From NCBI GenBank assembly GCA_003116975.1, contig BGKB01000128.1, positions 64,840-128,839 on the forward strand: DNA of 64,000 nt. Direction: 5' to 3'. Position 1 is the first letter of the stretch; every line of letters begins with the position of its first letter. The position numbers were made by a program, and so were the translations under genes. Shown here piece after piece: positions 9,701 to 19,407 of this stretch. The notes under the pieces were generated by a model, which searched no databases, had not been told where the DNA came from, and was given only the letters and a program-made list of their open reading frames with translations. Origin of the DNA: Aurantiochytrium sp. KH105 (taxonomy: Eukaryota; Sar; Bigyra; Thraustochytrida; Thraustochytriidae).

Positions 9701-12700
9701 GGAGGAACTGCGCATCATTGTTGCTGCTGCCATTGGCGCTGGCCACGCCCCACTTGGCGTATCTGCCCCGCTTGGCGCTGTCGAGCCGGACTCGCCGCTC
9801 CTCACATCTGTGATTGGATTACCGTTTTTCTCCATCGCCTCCAAGAACACCAAAGCAGACGAGGCCGGAGTTGGCTCACGTCCCAAACTACAAAAGTCGC
9901 CCATCTCCTCTGGCGGCCCCAACTCTCCTTCGGCATCCACACCTTGGAATATCGTCGACCTCTATCTCGCCCGTGACGCCATCCGTCTTCTCACGGTGCT
10001 CTTGCGTTCCACGCCGCCGCCGAAACGCTTCTTCGAGCATTGCGTCAAGCTCGATGGCAAGAGCGGTCTTGCCTCCGTGCTGGCCTTTAACGTTGTGGCC
10101 TCGCCACATGTTGGGGACGACTTGCGCGCTTTAGCCCTTCGATGCACCACCGAGTTCCTCCTTCGTGTCGAGCATCATGTCCCGCACCTGGATGGCTTCC
10201 TCGCACCTTCCCTTCGCCTCTTTACGGGGCCCGCCTTTGCTGCCTACTCGGGCAGCAAAGGTCACTTCTTCGCAAGCTCGAGCGGGCTCAATGTTTCTTC
10301 CTCAACTTCCGCAGGACCGGCAACAGCACTTCAGCAGGTTTCCCAGGGTGTGAAGGCCTTCGCCGATGCCGGAGGCTACAGTTTTCTGGTACACACACTT
10401 GCCAGTATCCTCACACCGTCAAATCCATCGTCAGCGCCTACGACGGCGTCATCCACAGCGGCAGGGGACAACACAACTGTTTTGAATCTCAATGCGACGT
10501 ACACTGCGCTCCTGGAAATGATGATCACGACCCCGCTCGACGATCGTGAACCGATCTCTCCATCCCAGCGTCTCATGGGTGTGCGTCCTCGCGGCAGCAT
10601 TGGTAGTTTTGGAAGTGGGTCCGTTCGTCGTAAGCAGAGCTCTGGATCAGGAAATTGGGGCATTGCGTCGTCTTCATCGAGCTTTCGGATGCACCGCTTG
10701 AGTTCCCTTGCCGTGGACATCGAGGATGCACCCGAGATGGTGGACGACTTATTCACTGAACAAGCCGACCTCGGCCCCATTCTGGACGACACGCAGGTGA
10801 TTCACAATCCGCATGCGCTCATGGTGATCCTCAAACTTCTTCCACGTCTCGACCTGTATCTGCAGCAACGAATCTGCCAAGATCTCTTTTTGCTGCTAAA
10901 GTTCCAGCCAATGAACCGTCTCTACTTTTGCGAGGTTCCTGGTTGGCAAGGGTCTTTTCTTGGCCTTTTGGGGTCTTTGGACAATCAGGGCCTGACGACC
11001 TCGGGAGCTCAAGTCTGTTTCGACCTCGGCGTCAAGCTTTATGTCCTCGTATTGCAAGACGTCCTCGTTGAACGCGTCAACGGATGGGAAGAACTTGAGA
11101 CGATGATGAGTCTGAAGCCACTGCTCGTTCGCGGCGACGAGGTCACGCGCTCCGTTCTTGCCCAGGTCATGGATGGGACCTTGCGCGAATTGCGTATGGA
11201 CATGCCGACGGACCCCGTTCGCCTCACGATTCTCTGGAAGAGCCTTCGCCGGTTAGTCCTGCTTCTCGACATGCTTTCAGGCCTGCTACCTAACAACGAT
11301 GCAGAAACGATGACGACCGTAGAACGCTTGCTCGACGCCATGGACCTTGTCACGTCTATTTCTCCGCATGCGCTTCTGCTCGATGGCGAGTCCGCGTCGC
11401 GCAGCGTCCGGGGAGACATGAGTGCGGTCGACCTCTGTCGCGAGTTCTGCTGGCCCGTAGACCCCCGGCAGCAGGATGAGCTCGATAAGCTGCGGGGCCC
11501 GGTCGCCTTTGCCATCATTTCACTTTCGCTCAGTGCCATGAAGAATTGCGCCATGGGTGCCCCTGCGTTGCGGAAACACGCGCGCCGGGTAACCAAGATT
11601 TGCTCCTTTTTACGGAGAATTCCGCGAATGAAGTCTTTGGTTCGTTGGCCCACGCGGCGCGGAAACAAAGTCAAGGGTGAGAAGAGCGCCTTGGTCATCA
11701 AGACTTTGGTTGATGCTTTTGCCATGATCAACCGCGTCGCCGAGTCCGGAAGCCACGAAGACGGTGCTGTCGCGCACAATTTGGACTACTTGCTCGAACT
11801 CGTGCGAACGGTCTCGACCACCCATAGCGACCTCATTGCACTTACTTGCGACGATGAGTTCTTTGTGCGAAAAATATCGTCGCTCAACGCCGACGGCCAG
11901 CATGGACCCGAGTGGATCTTCACCTCGGTGATCACGCACTCCCCTTTTCTGCAGGTTGACCAGGATGCCGGAGTCGCGTCTGCAAAGGGCGCAGATCAGG
12001 ATGTCGGCGCAGAGAGTGACAGCAGAACGAGCGAAACCGCGTCTCCGGCCACGGATGCCAGCGTGCGGTCTGACGCCGACACGCAGCAAGAAGAGACGGG
12101 CATTCCTGCGGCCCTTCACGCGCTTGAAGAAGCACGTCTAGGCATCAAAACGTTCATGGAGGCACGTCTTCGCTCACGATGGGACGAGCATGGCGCCTTT
12201 GAGATGATGATTGCCAATACGCAGGGACGGGCCCGGCGCGAGTCCATGGCGCTTGGATTCGCTCAGCGCCTCTCCTTTACGGAAAGGAGCAGACTTGCGG
12301 AGCGGTCCATTGCCGAGGCAGAGCACGAGCGCGAGCTTGTCGAGCTTTGGCGTCAGCTGACCATCGAGGCTGCGCACGAAGACTCCATCTGGCAGACTGA
12401 GCCCCCAGAGCAAGTGCGCGAATCTGTGCAGTGGATGCTCTCTGGACGCGAGGACAGGCTTCGATGCCGGCGACTTCTTTGCCGGAACTATCTCTTTGAT
12501 GATCACCAGGACGCCATCTATCATGAGGCACCGCGCGAACTTGATGACTCCCTCCTTGAGAGCGCTCACAGCAACGGCCTTCCGAGCCCTGCCCTCTTAG
12601 GCCCTGACACTGATCAGGAACTCGCACTCGTGGAGGACGACGATGAAGTTGCCCCTAGTACCGATGCTGAACATGAGTATGAGCTGGACGGTCGACGATC

Positions 12701-15700
12701 TATTCACCCTGGCATTGTGAGCGACAGCGCAAGACCGCGGGCGCGGACGGAGGAGGCATACTCGGACCATCTTTACGCAGTCGAAGTGGCAAGCTTTGGA
12801 AGTCGTCCCGGAAGCCCTGATTTGCTGTTGCGCCGTCGTCGATCGCGGCAGCGAACTGGGTCAGACCTCGGGTCCATCAGCCAAACTTCGGTTGACTTTC
12901 GTGACGGCGACGAAGACAACATGCTGCGGTGGTGGCGGTGGCTAGGCGGACGTTACGTAGGAGAGCCAGACTTGCAGTGGTTCGAGTGGCTCGGCGGCAT
13001 CGTTGTTGGCCCGCCACGACCTAGCTCCTGGCGACGCAGACGACCCAGTCTTCGCTGGCAGTTTGGACCTGGACGCGCTTCATTCCTCTCGCCGCCAGGA
13101 ACGCCCTCGCTTGCATCCCCAATGACCCCGCTCGGGCCTCTGGTGGTGGGCACCGTGGGCTATCCACCAGGTGGCGGGGCTGCCGCCATTCGTTCCCCGC
13201 TTCATGCGTCGCGCAAGGTCCCCGTGCTCCCAAGTTTGCGGAGCCCAATGCTCGGCAATGGCCTTGCCGGCATCGGTGGAGGCATCAGTCCCGGGCCGTC
13301 GAGCCCATTTGAGGCGGATCACGCATTGAGCCCAATGGCCGGAGGCCGCCCCCTGAGCCCCATCGGTTCGCCGCTGAGCCCTCAGGGCGGCGTTCGCCAT
13401 GGCGCCCCATTGAGCCCTCGGGGTGGTGGACCTGCGGGCTTCAACCTGATTTCCACACAGCCCCCGACCCCCCCAAACCTGATGTCGCGCAGCTTGAGCC
13501 CCAAGACACCGCGTATTCCCGCGAGTTCATTGCTCAACGAGGTGGACGACTGGGCCGTTCGAGGCTGGGTGAGCGGCCGGAGGGAACACTTTTCCCTGCG
13601 CAAGGGCGAGCAGCTCGTGCACGTGTGCTCGAATGCGCAGTGGATTACGCCTCTGGAAGTCACTCGCGGCAGGCTCGAACTGTCGTCGGAGCACATTTTC
13701 TTTTACGCCAACACGCCAAGCCAGGCCCAAATGCAGCAAGATGCAGCCGAGGGCGGCGGTCAGCGCGCAGAGAGGCCTGAACCGGGCTCGGCGGCCTCGC
13801 AGTCCGCGCCTGCGTGGGTCAATGACCTGAACATCATGGACCCATCTGGCGAAGGCACGGACCGTGACCGGGACGCCGCGAGCGAGACCAGCTCGAAGCG
13901 CCGGAAACGCCTGCAACACCAGAGCAAGGACATGATGCGATGGAATCTTGCCGAGCTGACTGAAGTTCATGGACGTCGATATCTGCTGCGCGCGACGGCG
14001 CTGGAGCTCTTTTTCTCGGATATGACGAACATTTTTCTTTGCTTCCCGTCGCCCAAGGCTCGTTCTGACTTTTTCAAGGCGATTCTCCGGCAACCGACAC
14101 CGAAGCTGGCGCGGACATTCAAGGAGAGTCTTAAACCAAATATTGTGTTCACCCGGTCGGGTCTCATGGAGCGCTGGAAGCGTCGTGAGATTTCCAACTT
14201 TGAATACATTATGCAGCTCAACACTATGGCAGGTCGGAGCTACAACGACATTACGCAGTACCCGGTCTTCCCCTGGGTTCTCACCGACTACGAGTCTGAG
14301 ACGATTGACCTCGAAGATCCAGCTGTATATCGTGACCTTTCCAAGCCGATTGGAGCACTCAACGAGATCCGCCTCCAGGACTTTGTTGAGCGTTTTGAAA
14401 CCTTTTGCGATGCGAGCATGGACATTCCTCCTTTTCACTATGGCAGTCACTACTCGAACGCAGGCATTGTTTTGCACTATCTTTTGCGCGTCGAGCCCTT
14501 TTCGACCTTGGCAATCGACTTGCAGGGTGGTCGTTTCGACTGCCCTGATCGCCTCTTCTTTTCCATCCAGGACTGCTGGCTGAGCAGCATGGAGTCCATG
14601 TCTGATGTGAAAGAATTGATTCCGGAATTCTTCTACTGCCCGGAAATGTTCCTCAACGAGAACGATTTTCACTTGGGCGTTCGCCAGGATACTAACACGG
14701 CGGTTAATGATGTGGTACTGCCACCATGGGCAAAAGGATCGGCGCATGAGTTTGTCCGCATTCAGCGTGAAGCTCTCGAGTCCGACTACGTGTCGGAGCA
14801 CCTGCACGAATGGATCGACCTCATCTTCGGTTACAAACAACTTGGCGAAGCAGCAGAGGACGCCCACAATGTCTTTTACTACCTTACGTACGAGGGTGCC
14901 GTCGATTTGGACGCCATTGTGGATCCGGTCTTGCGCCACTCCATCGAGACGCAAATCGCTCACTTTGGGCAGACGCCTGCGCAGCTCCTCTCGCAGCCGC
15001 ACCCAGCCCGCGGCAAGGCGCCAGACACTCTTGCTTTAAGCCGCGAAACCATCACCAAGGGCGGGGCTCTGCAGGTCGCGCGTCACGCCGTTTGGACGGA
15101 GCCTGCCAATGCGTCATCTGTGATGCCGGCGTCGGCGCCGCGCTCGCCGAGTGCGGGGAGCTCTGGACCCCTCAGTGCCGTCGCAGCCGAGGCAGCAGCC
15201 TCGCTGGTTTCGCCCACGAAGCCAACGTCCTCGTGGGGCTCGTTCTTCAAATCAGCGCGGACACCACGAGTCACTGCAGGTGCAAACAAGGCGGCAGCAG
15301 GAGGCGATTCCGCAGCGACGGTTGACCCTGGTGCCGCAGAGGCCGCCTCGCCCGCCGGCGCACATAGAGGCTCTGGAACGACCGCTGCAAGTCTTGCGAG
15401 CGCCAACAGCAGCGCTGCGGGAAGCAAGAGCCTTGCAGCTTCCGCCCTGGCGTCTGCAGCCTCGGCTGCGTCCTCGGGAGTATTGCCACGCACGCCGCCT
15501 GTCATTTCGCTGACAGCATATTCAGATCGCGTCGTCGCCGTGTACGAGGATCTCAGTGTAGCTGTACATCGCGTCTCAGCCAAGACATGGACGCCCAAGG
15601 CCGGGAATCCGCGTGTACTGACGAGTGCTCCGCTCTCGCTTTCTGCCTGGGCGCGGCCTTGCGACCGGGGTCTGCTGTCCACGAGCATAGGCAAGACAAT

Positions 15701-16694
15701 GCGCGTTGGCAGCGAGACCGTCGCGTGCGCCAAGCAGGGCAAGCTCGTCGTCAGTGCCAACTTTATGGACTGGTCTCTCCGTGCTCAAAATGTGGATAAC
15801 TATCGCGTGGACGGCGCCGTCGTGGCCCATCGCGGTCGTGTTCTTTGCGTTGCAATTTGCGAAAAGGAAGAGGTCCTCGTGACTGGCGGCCAGGACTGTC
15901 GCGTGGTCGTTTGGCGTCTCGGCGGCGCGCACGATATCCGCGACGAGATGATGGATCTCTTTGGGGCCCCGGAGTTGGCCACGAGCGCCGCCTCCAACAC
16001 TGGCGCCGCGGGTAGCGCTGGCGTCGGAGGAGGTGCTTCAGGGCGCCCGAGCGCCATTTCGATTGCCGATGGCACCAAAGATAACGCCACATTGCTCACA
16101 TCTGCTGCAGCGACGGCTGGAACGGCAGCTGGATTCGGCGGTTCGGACGGGCTTCTCATCGCGCAGGGTGCTCTACTAGGCCACAGCACACCTGTGACAG
16201 CGGTTGCTGTCTCGAGCGGCTTATCCATTGTTGTGAGCGGCTCAGAACACGGTCAAGTGCTTCTTCACACCCTGAGTGACGGAGCCTTTGTTCGTAGCAT
16301 GCAGGATCCCATTCATTCCTCGATATCGCGGATTCTAATTGGCAGATTCACTGGCAACATTCTCATTCATGCTGCTGGCTGCGCATCGACGCGCAGCTTT
16401 TCGGTGAATGGAGTATCGCTGGCGCAAACTTTTGATCTGGAGAACATATCGGCCCTTGAGGTCGCATACCTTGAGGGTTTTGGCACCGAAGTCGTGCTTG
16501 TTGGCACTACGCAAGGAGAACTGCTCTTTCTACGTTTTAGCTCCCTCGAGCCTTTGCGCGAGGGCATTAGTCTCGGAAGCAATTCGCCTGTTCGTTCGAT
16601 TGAGGTCGCACCTTCTCAGGTAGCCATCCTTGTCGGAACGGAAGACGGACAAATTGCCGTCGTTCGCGCCGCGGACCCAATGCAGCTGGCATAA
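6765..16694 (+). CDS. Giant BEACH-domain protein, neurobeachin/LRBA type
   Basis: 3,309 aa in one uninterrupted frame. BEACH proteins are large scaffolds for vesicle traffic, endolysosomal fission and receptor sorting. Domains in order: helical N-terminus; ConA-like lectin/LamG-like module at about 340-505 (FSREYCVWMWIRIEEE, RTWHQITIHHYS); long armadillo-like/DUF4704-type region; acidic and phospho-rich linker; Ser-Pro-rich linker at about 2100-2250; PH-BEACH domain at about 2265-2450; BEACH domain at about 2465-2755 with the hallmark PPFHYGSHYSNAGIVLHYLL; and C-terminal WD40 repeats at about 2980-3309. The lectin-DUF-PH-BEACH-WD40 order is that of neurobeachin and LRBA. An in-frame Met six codons downstream (6783) is an alternative start. 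A clustered tryptophan segment (RWWRWLGGRY) lies near residue 2055. The poly-Ser run after the start is encoded by TCC repeats. Confidence 0.92.
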   Translation: MDARGGMAGKGTQRRPALRLTVNATSSSSSSSSSSPSPSSSPPGSAPASAVPEVDEVVRRIFSSEKRQHRTIRRPADLRAMLEDVDTFLKRSPKWQIDILRATNRALRSRFDVARFVLIDSAPDDIEILTPDDDNESAALASYDVGATQAQRGHNVLFAALLRMHDGLLHKWKKESAKRAAALGTADDTAHSATQDAAEAAPRRQDKLLDLHSEAADAALELLSKLISAGTTAQNVRELLQRSAHALVKRDSKAQLRFLHTMDLAIRMSEADQRSSSRTDAVDLGIDADIAVALALRPNDRKPYALQVFEEGASNGGQLSPALGLSDAPRTVSRAPSPDYAFFNFGGPGAGIQMNTLDAWPFSREYCVWMWIRIEEECGRCNLLKLRNAKGHGITIELGGDDIIGYSITCVSNDERTSGSVRVGIPPDRLSSRTWHQITIHHYSRLLGSSVLRVFVDNVEIKQTNGYNFSLPFPARVKGPLRDAVAFENFDGQTGPLYIFREGLTLTAASALMKMHLNRAKVGYSTAVSVIAGSGLIASALDRGLETKVFLAFDPIFVVRDLCLEVYGGRHGSLAYNSAVWNADNIRNLIGTVGGVPILLPFLWKKLAAEDVDDSGDLTEDEDAENEKTADGSPSQAAPEQSTENDSSSATEDDEKSKAKTNDGKLTIDTGHCAQAEEYDADSSNERDSSAEHAESSGASSSTDLLPAGCCIVQIIGLLARTIRNHVNNQIVFLELQGPGLIASALERLPRRIIASAVSHRLLVDTCGDEDDCCGNDSGAQTNGEPHVDDIVPDEVSGAPLFVMMHALLRASTGFPSVVFEESVPVESSLHGTTVSLSDAVDLRQRETGQGPPAGQQQIPAPGASTAKFRYNELERALDLSLVFNLNIIARCSCADGSRSWTQIQWFDEAHARVAKAPRLFKQVLGLQQWVDNLRTVYEDVFLANAIDVSLSTTKDLLDFMGAQWVRVAAAMLCEEVTEEELRIIVAAAIGAGHAPLGVSAPLGAVEPDSPLLTSVIGLPFFSIASKNTKADEAGVGSRPKLQKSPISSGGPNSPSASTPWNIVDLYLARDAIRLLTVLLRSTPPPKRFFEHCVKLDGKSGLASVLAFNVVASPHVGDDLRALALRCTTEFLLRVEHHVPHLDGFLAPSLRLFTGPAFAAYSGSKGHFFASSSGLNVSSSTSAGPATALQQVSQGVKAFADAGGYSFLVHTLASILTPSNPSSAPTTASSTAAGDNTTVLNLNATYTALLEMMITTPLDDREPISPSQRLMGVRPRGSIGSFGSGSVRRKQSSGSGNWGIASSSSSFRMHRLSSLAVDIEDAPEMVDDLFTEQADLGPILDDTQVIHNPHALMVILKLLPRLDLYLQQRICQDLFLLLKFQPMNRLYFCEVPGWQGSFLGLLGSLDNQGLTTSGAQVCFDLGVKLYVLVLQDVLVERVNGWEELETMMSLKPLLVRGDEVTRSVLAQVMDGTLRELRMDMPTDPVRLTILWKSLRRLVLLLDMLSGLLPNNDAETMTTVERLLDAMDLVTSISPHALLLDGESASRSVRGDMSAVDLCREFCWPVDPRQQDELDKLRGPVAFAIISLSLSAMKNCAMGAPALRKHARRVTKICSFLRRIPRMKSLVRWPTRRGNKVKGEKSALVIKTLVDAFAMINRVAESGSHEDGAVAHNLDYLLELVRTVSTTHSDLIALTCDDEFFVRKISSLNADGQHGPEWIFTSVITHSPFLQVDQDAGVASAKGADQDVGAESDSRTSETASPATDASVRSDADTQQEETGIPAALHALEEARLGIKTFMEARLRSRWDEHGAFEMMIANTQGRARRESMALGFAQRLSFTERSRLAERSIAEAEHERELVELWRQLTIEAAHEDSIWQTEPPEQVRESVQWMLSGREDRLRCRRLLCRNYLFDDHQDAIYHEAPRELDDSLLESAHSNGLPSPALLGPDTDQELALVEDDDEVAPSTDAEHEYELDGRRSIHPGIVSDSARPRARTEEAYSDHLYAVEVASFGSRPGSPDLLLRRRRSRQRTGSDLGSISQTSVDFRDGDEDNMLRWWRWLGGRYVGEPDLQWFEWLGGIVVGPPRPSSWRRRRPSLRWQFGPGRASFLSPPGTPSLASPMTPLGPLVVGTVGYPPGGGAAAIRSPLHASRKVPVLPSLRSPMLGNGLAGIGGGISPGPSSPFEADHALSPMAGGRPLSPIGSPLSPQGGVRHGAPLSPRGGGPAGFNLISTQPPTPPNLMSRSLSPKTPRIPASSLLNEVDDWAVRGWVSGRREHFSLRKGEQLVHVCSNAQWITPLEVTRGRLELSSEHIFFYANTPSQAQMQQDAAEGGGQRAERPEPGSAASQSAPAWVNDLNIMDPSGEGTDRDRDAASETSSKRRKRLQHQSKDMMRWNLAELTEVHGRRYLLRATALELFFSDMTNIFLCFPSPKARSDFFKAILRQPTPKLARTFKESLKPNIVFTRSGLMERWKRREISNFEYIMQLNTMAGRSYNDITQYPVFPWVLTDYESETIDLEDPAVYRDLSKPIGALNEIRLQDFVERFETFCDASMDIPPFHYGSHYSNAGIVLHYLLRVEPFSTLAIDLQGGRFDCPDRLFFSIQDCWLSSMESMSDVKELIPEFFYCPEMFLNENDFHLGVRQDTNTAVNDVVLPPWAKGSAHEFVRIQREALESDYVSEHLHEWIDLIFGYKQLGEAAEDAHNVFYYLTYEGAVDLDAIVDPVLRHSIETQIAHFGQTPAQLLSQPHPARGKAPDTLALSRETITKGGALQVARHAVWTEPANASSVMPASAPRSPSAGSSGPLSAVAAEAAASLVSPTKPTSSWGSFFKSARTPRVTAGANKAAAGGDSAATVDPGAAEAASPAGAHRGSGTTAASLASANSSAAGSKSLAASALASAASAASSGVLPRTPPVISLTAYSDRVVAVYEDLSVAVHRVSAKTWTPKAGNPRVLTSAPLSLSAWARPCDRGLLSTSIGKTMRVGSETVACAKQGKLVVSANFMDWSLRAQNVDNYRVDGAVVAHRGRVLCVAICEKEEVLVTGGQDCRVVVWRLGGAHDIRDEMMDLFGAPELATSAASNTGAAGSAGVGGGASGRPSAISIADGTKDNATLLTSAAATAGTAAGFGGSDGLLIAQGALLGHSTPVTAVAVSSGLSIVVSGSEHGQVLLHTLSDGAFVRSMQDPIHSSISRILIGRFTGNILIHAAGCASTRSFSVNGVSLAQTFDLENISALEVAYLEGFGTEVVLVGTTQGELLFLRFSSLEPLREGISLGSNSPVRSIEVAPSQVAILVGTEDGQIAVVRAADPMQLA

Positions 16695-17197
16695 TTCCTC
16701 GCTTCTTTCAAGTTTTGAATATCTCAGTCCATGCGGCAATGATCGATGAAAAAATAATTTTAGTGTGTCTCTTTGGGGGGTGCTCAAACATGTTTATATG
16801 GTCTTTGACGGTGCCGCAATTTCTGATACTTTTGCGCTTTTAGATCGCGCGCAATTCTTGCTTTTGTTCACATGACTTTATCTATGAATATCGAAGTAAT
16901 GAGTTTGGTCTCACTGCGCCACGTTTCGTAAATCTGTCGCACTTCGCTTTGATCTGACTCGTTGCTCACAAAGTTCTACGCGAGCTTGAAAAGCCTCATT
17001 CGGGTTCCCGATCTCAATGTATCAAGCCGCAGTGGATCAGAGTGAGACGCCATTTTTTTTGCATTCGCCTCGCGTTCTTAGATAATTGCCTCATGGCCAG
17101 CTCTTATGCGTTCCTTTCCCAAGGTCATGATCATCAATGTGGAGGTATTAAACATGTTTCAACTTTGCTTATGTACAGTTTGTGTCCTAAGACTACT
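16695..17197. other. Convergent intergenic stretch; left edge of duplicated unit
   Basis: Holds the 3' ends of the BEACH gene and of the first minus-strand secreted gene. From about 16945 the sequence aligns with 19845 onward (shared phrases such as TTGATCTGACTCG and ATCAAGCCGCAGTGG) at visibly lower identity than the coding parts. Nothing else recognised. Confidence 0.6.
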
Positions 17198-17965
17198 CTA
17201 GCAGTTCTTCGCGTAGCACTTTGCCTTGGAGGACGGCTTGTACGCGCCAATGTATCCGCGGTACAGTTCGCAGCGACCTGCACCCTCCTCAATGTGAGTA
17301 CCCCATTGAAGGTTGTCAGGGTTGATCGGCTTGAACTCGTAGTACTTGCACCACTCGTAGCCCGTGCAGGCTTCGCGGCACTTGTCCTCCACACACGGCT
17401 TGTCCTTGTTGCAGTACGTCTTGTAGTCTCCCAGGCCGTACGGGGTGCCGTCGTGGTCGTAGGCCTCACGGCAGTAGCCATTGCCAACAAGCTTGTACTC
17501 ACACGTTGGCTCGGGCTCCGGCCGGGGAGGCGTAAAGCACTCGCTCTTGTCTGCCGTCTTGTACGCTTCGTAGCACTCGACGCCATGCTTGGCCTTGTAG
17601 GCGCCCACTTCGCCGCGATGCACCTCGCACGTCTTGCGATGGCTACGGCTGTCGTACTCCCAGCCGGTGCAGTCTTCGTCTTCGTAGCAGAGCATGGCGC
17701 ACTCGCTTTTGGACTCGATATGCTTGTAGAGGTTGAAGGTTCCGGTTCCAACAGGGTTGCCGTAGTGGTCGACCTTCTCACGGCAAAAGCCGTCGCCGAG
17801 CTTCTTGAAGGCCAAGCAGATGGGCTTGTGCGGGTGCGAGGTGAGCTTGCGGGAGTCTTGCAAAGTGGTCTGAGCCTTGGATCGCAGGCTGGCTGCCTCG
17901 CCCATGGTGGCGAGAACGGCCATGACGAGGACGAGAAGAATGCTGGCTCGCATGTTCATCTCCAT
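17198..17965 (-). CDS. Secreted two-module cysteine-rich protein, copy A1
   Basis: 255 aa from the first of three clustered in-frame ATGs (17965, 17959, 17953). The third gives MRAS, the start shared with the plus-strand paralogue. The frame stays open further upstream to 18124, but that stretch is Lys/Arg/Thr low complexity and precedes the obvious signal peptide (RASILLVLVMAVLATMGEA). The mature protein has two related modules of about 100 residues. Each begins with a G-x-G-[FY]-C-R-E motif (GDGFCREKVDHYGNP; GNGYCREAYDHDGTPYG) and ends near GAYK...CY. Six to eight cysteines per module suggest disulfides. The fold resembles apple/PAN-like secreted modules, but I cannot assign a family. It shares its upstream region with a divergent paralogue. 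Role unknown; extracellular adhesion or ligand binding is a guess. Confidence 0.8.
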   Translation of the reverse strand: MEMNMRASILLVLVMAVLATMGEAASLRSKAQTTLQDSRKLTSHPHKPICLAFKKLGDGFCREKVDHYGNPVGTGTFNLYKHIESKSECAMLCYEDEDCTGWEYDSRSHRKTCEVHRGEVGAYKAKHGVECYEAYKTADKSECFTPPRPEPEPTCEYKLVGNGYCREAYDHDGTPYGLGDYKTYCNKDKPCVEDKCREACTGYEWCKYYEFKPINPDNLQWGTHIEEGAGRCELYRGYIGAYKPSSKAKCYAKNC

Positions 17966-18675
17966 CTTTCTGTTCCTTTTCCCTTTTCCTTGCTTTGCGG
18001 TGGTTTCGCTTTGTGTTTTTTGGCTTGAGGTTTGCTTTGAGGTTTGTTTTGAGGTTCTGGTTCTGGTTGTCGTCTGTCTCGCAACGGGCCTTCGAGCCCT
18101 CGCGCACGATGCCAGAAGTGTCACTTCACTTCATCTTCACTGATCGACTGGCTCGTCTGCCTCTTCCCTTATTGGGAGCGAGTCGAGTAAGTGGTGACCA
18201 ACGCATGACTTCGCTGGCCGATGCGATGAGATCAAAGCTGCCACTGCGTGGACGTGAGCGCGTATACGTGGAGTCACAGCCTGTGCATGGACGGCGGAGC
18301 CGAGCTGTACGATGCACGCGAGGCCAACGCCATGGCCCTTGCGTACATGAACTCGAAGGAGCGCCCGATGCGAGGAAAGAGGGAAGGAAGACAAAGCTGT
18401 CTGGCTATCGCTACCTAATAACCCAGTAGGAGGGTGCTAGTGAGGGCTGGCCGGTGTGTGCTGGGGTCCGGCTCTGTAACTTGGAACATGGTTGAGATAA
18501 AAGGGAACGTAGCAAGCGGACGATGGGCTCATCGGCCTCGATCACCCCAAGCTGCCGAGCATCAGCAAAACGCAAACGACAAGCCTCAACAGACACTGCA
18601 AGCCTCAACAAAGCCTATAAAGCAAATCTCAGCAACAGCAAATAGTCCCAAGAAAGGAACCTCAAAACAGAAAGA
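17966..18675. promoter_or_regulatory. Bidirectional promoter of secreted gene pair, copy 1
   Basis: 710 bases between head-to-head ATGs. From 18026 to 18836, which reaches into the plus-strand coding region, it is identical by eye to 20932-21742. A pyrimidine-rich tract on the plus strand (17966-18025) next to the minus-strand start differs between copies. A TATA-like element precedes the plus-strand gene. Short open frames here are identical in both copies only because the DNA is. Confidence 0.75.
18616..18622 (+). promoter_or_regulatory. TATA-like box (TATAAAG)
   Basis: TATAAAG lies 54 bases before the ATG at 18676 and sits just after two CAAGCCTCAACA direct repeats (about 18580 and 18599). 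The spacing would give a very short 5' UTR. The same element is in copy 2. Confidence 0.5.
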
Positions 18676-19407
18676 ATGCGCGCAAGTGCCCTCTTCGTCC
18701 TCGTCTTGGCCGTCCTCGGCGCCTCAGCCCAGGCTTCCAACGCCACAGAAGCCAAGACCAAGACCATCAAGCACGCACAGCCGACTTGCCTCGCCTTTCG
18801 CAAACTCGGCAATGGCTTTTGCCGCGAGAGGTACGATGCGCACGGCAAGCCAGTCGGCAAGGGCGACTTTGAGCTCTACCAGCACGTGGCCACCAAGTCG
18901 GACTGCGCCGACCTCTGCTACGAGCAAGGTACTGCATGCACCGGGTACGAGTACAACGCACACAAGGAGAAGTGCGAGATCCACCACGATTACGTCGGCG
19001 CCTACAAGAAGGCAGACGGCAACGAGTGCGTCCAGGCGTACATGACGTCCAACTGGAAAAAGTGCCACGTCAAGCCTCCTGTGGACCCTGCGCCCGAAGA
19101 CGAATACGAGCTCGTCGGTCATGGCTTTTGCCGCGAAGAGTACGATCACTGGGGCTACCCGTACGGCAGCGGCGAGTACAAAACGGAGTGCAACGCCAAG
19201 AAGCCGTGCACCGAGTACGAGTGCCGCAAGGCGTGCTCGGACTATGACTGGTGCAAGTACTACGAGTTTCAGGACATTGACCCGATGTACGTGCCGGAGG
19301 GCTCTTACATTGAGGACGGTCACGGGCGCTGCGAGCTGCACAAGGAGGACATGGACGCGTACCAGGCGTCGTCGAAAGCCGTGTGCTACAGGAAGCGACA
19401 GGCGTGA
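18676..19407 (+). CDS. Secreted two-module cysteine-rich protein, copy B1
   Basis: 243 aa. The signal peptide is MRASALFVLVLAVLGASAQA, cleaved about residue 20 and followed by a potential N-glycosylation site (SNAT). Two modules follow: about 33-128 (LGNGFCRERYDAHGKPVG ... VGAYKKADGNEC) and about 134-240 (VGHGFCREEYDHWGYPYG ... CELHKEDMDAYQ). Order and cysteine spacing match the minus-strand partner, so the pair arose by inverted duplication of one ancestor. It differs from its tandem copy at three residues by eye (G/S in GKPVxKG; Y/F and K/Q around TExECRxACS). No membrane segment after the signal, so secretion is predicted. Confidence 0.85.
   Translation: MRASALFVLVLAVLGASAQASNATEAKTKTIKHAQPTCLAFRKLGNGFCRERYDAHGKPVGKGDFELYQHVATKSDCADLCYEQGTACTGYEYNAHKEKCEIHHDYVGAYKKADGNECVQAYMTSNWKKCHVKPPVDPAPEDEYELVGHGFCREEYDHWGYPYGSGEYKTECNAKKPCTEYECRKACSDYDWCKYYEFQDIDPMYVPEGSYIEDGHGRCELHKEDMDAYQASSKAVCYRKRQA

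Noticed and set aside
13527-15002. 491-codon minus-strand frame inside BEACH
   Set aside because: Antisense of a highly conserved domain; length explained by GC-rich codon bias.
17042-18028. 328-codon plus-strand frame over the secreted gene A1 (and its equal at 20059-20934)
   Set aside because: Reverse-complement shadow of the real cysteine-rich protein; Val/Ala-rich, no cysteine pattern, begins within 3' flank.
18126-18317. Short frames conserved exactly between the two promoter copies (for example 63 codons on the minus strand)
   Set aside because: Their identity reflects DNA identity of the duplicated block; there is no independent sign of coding.
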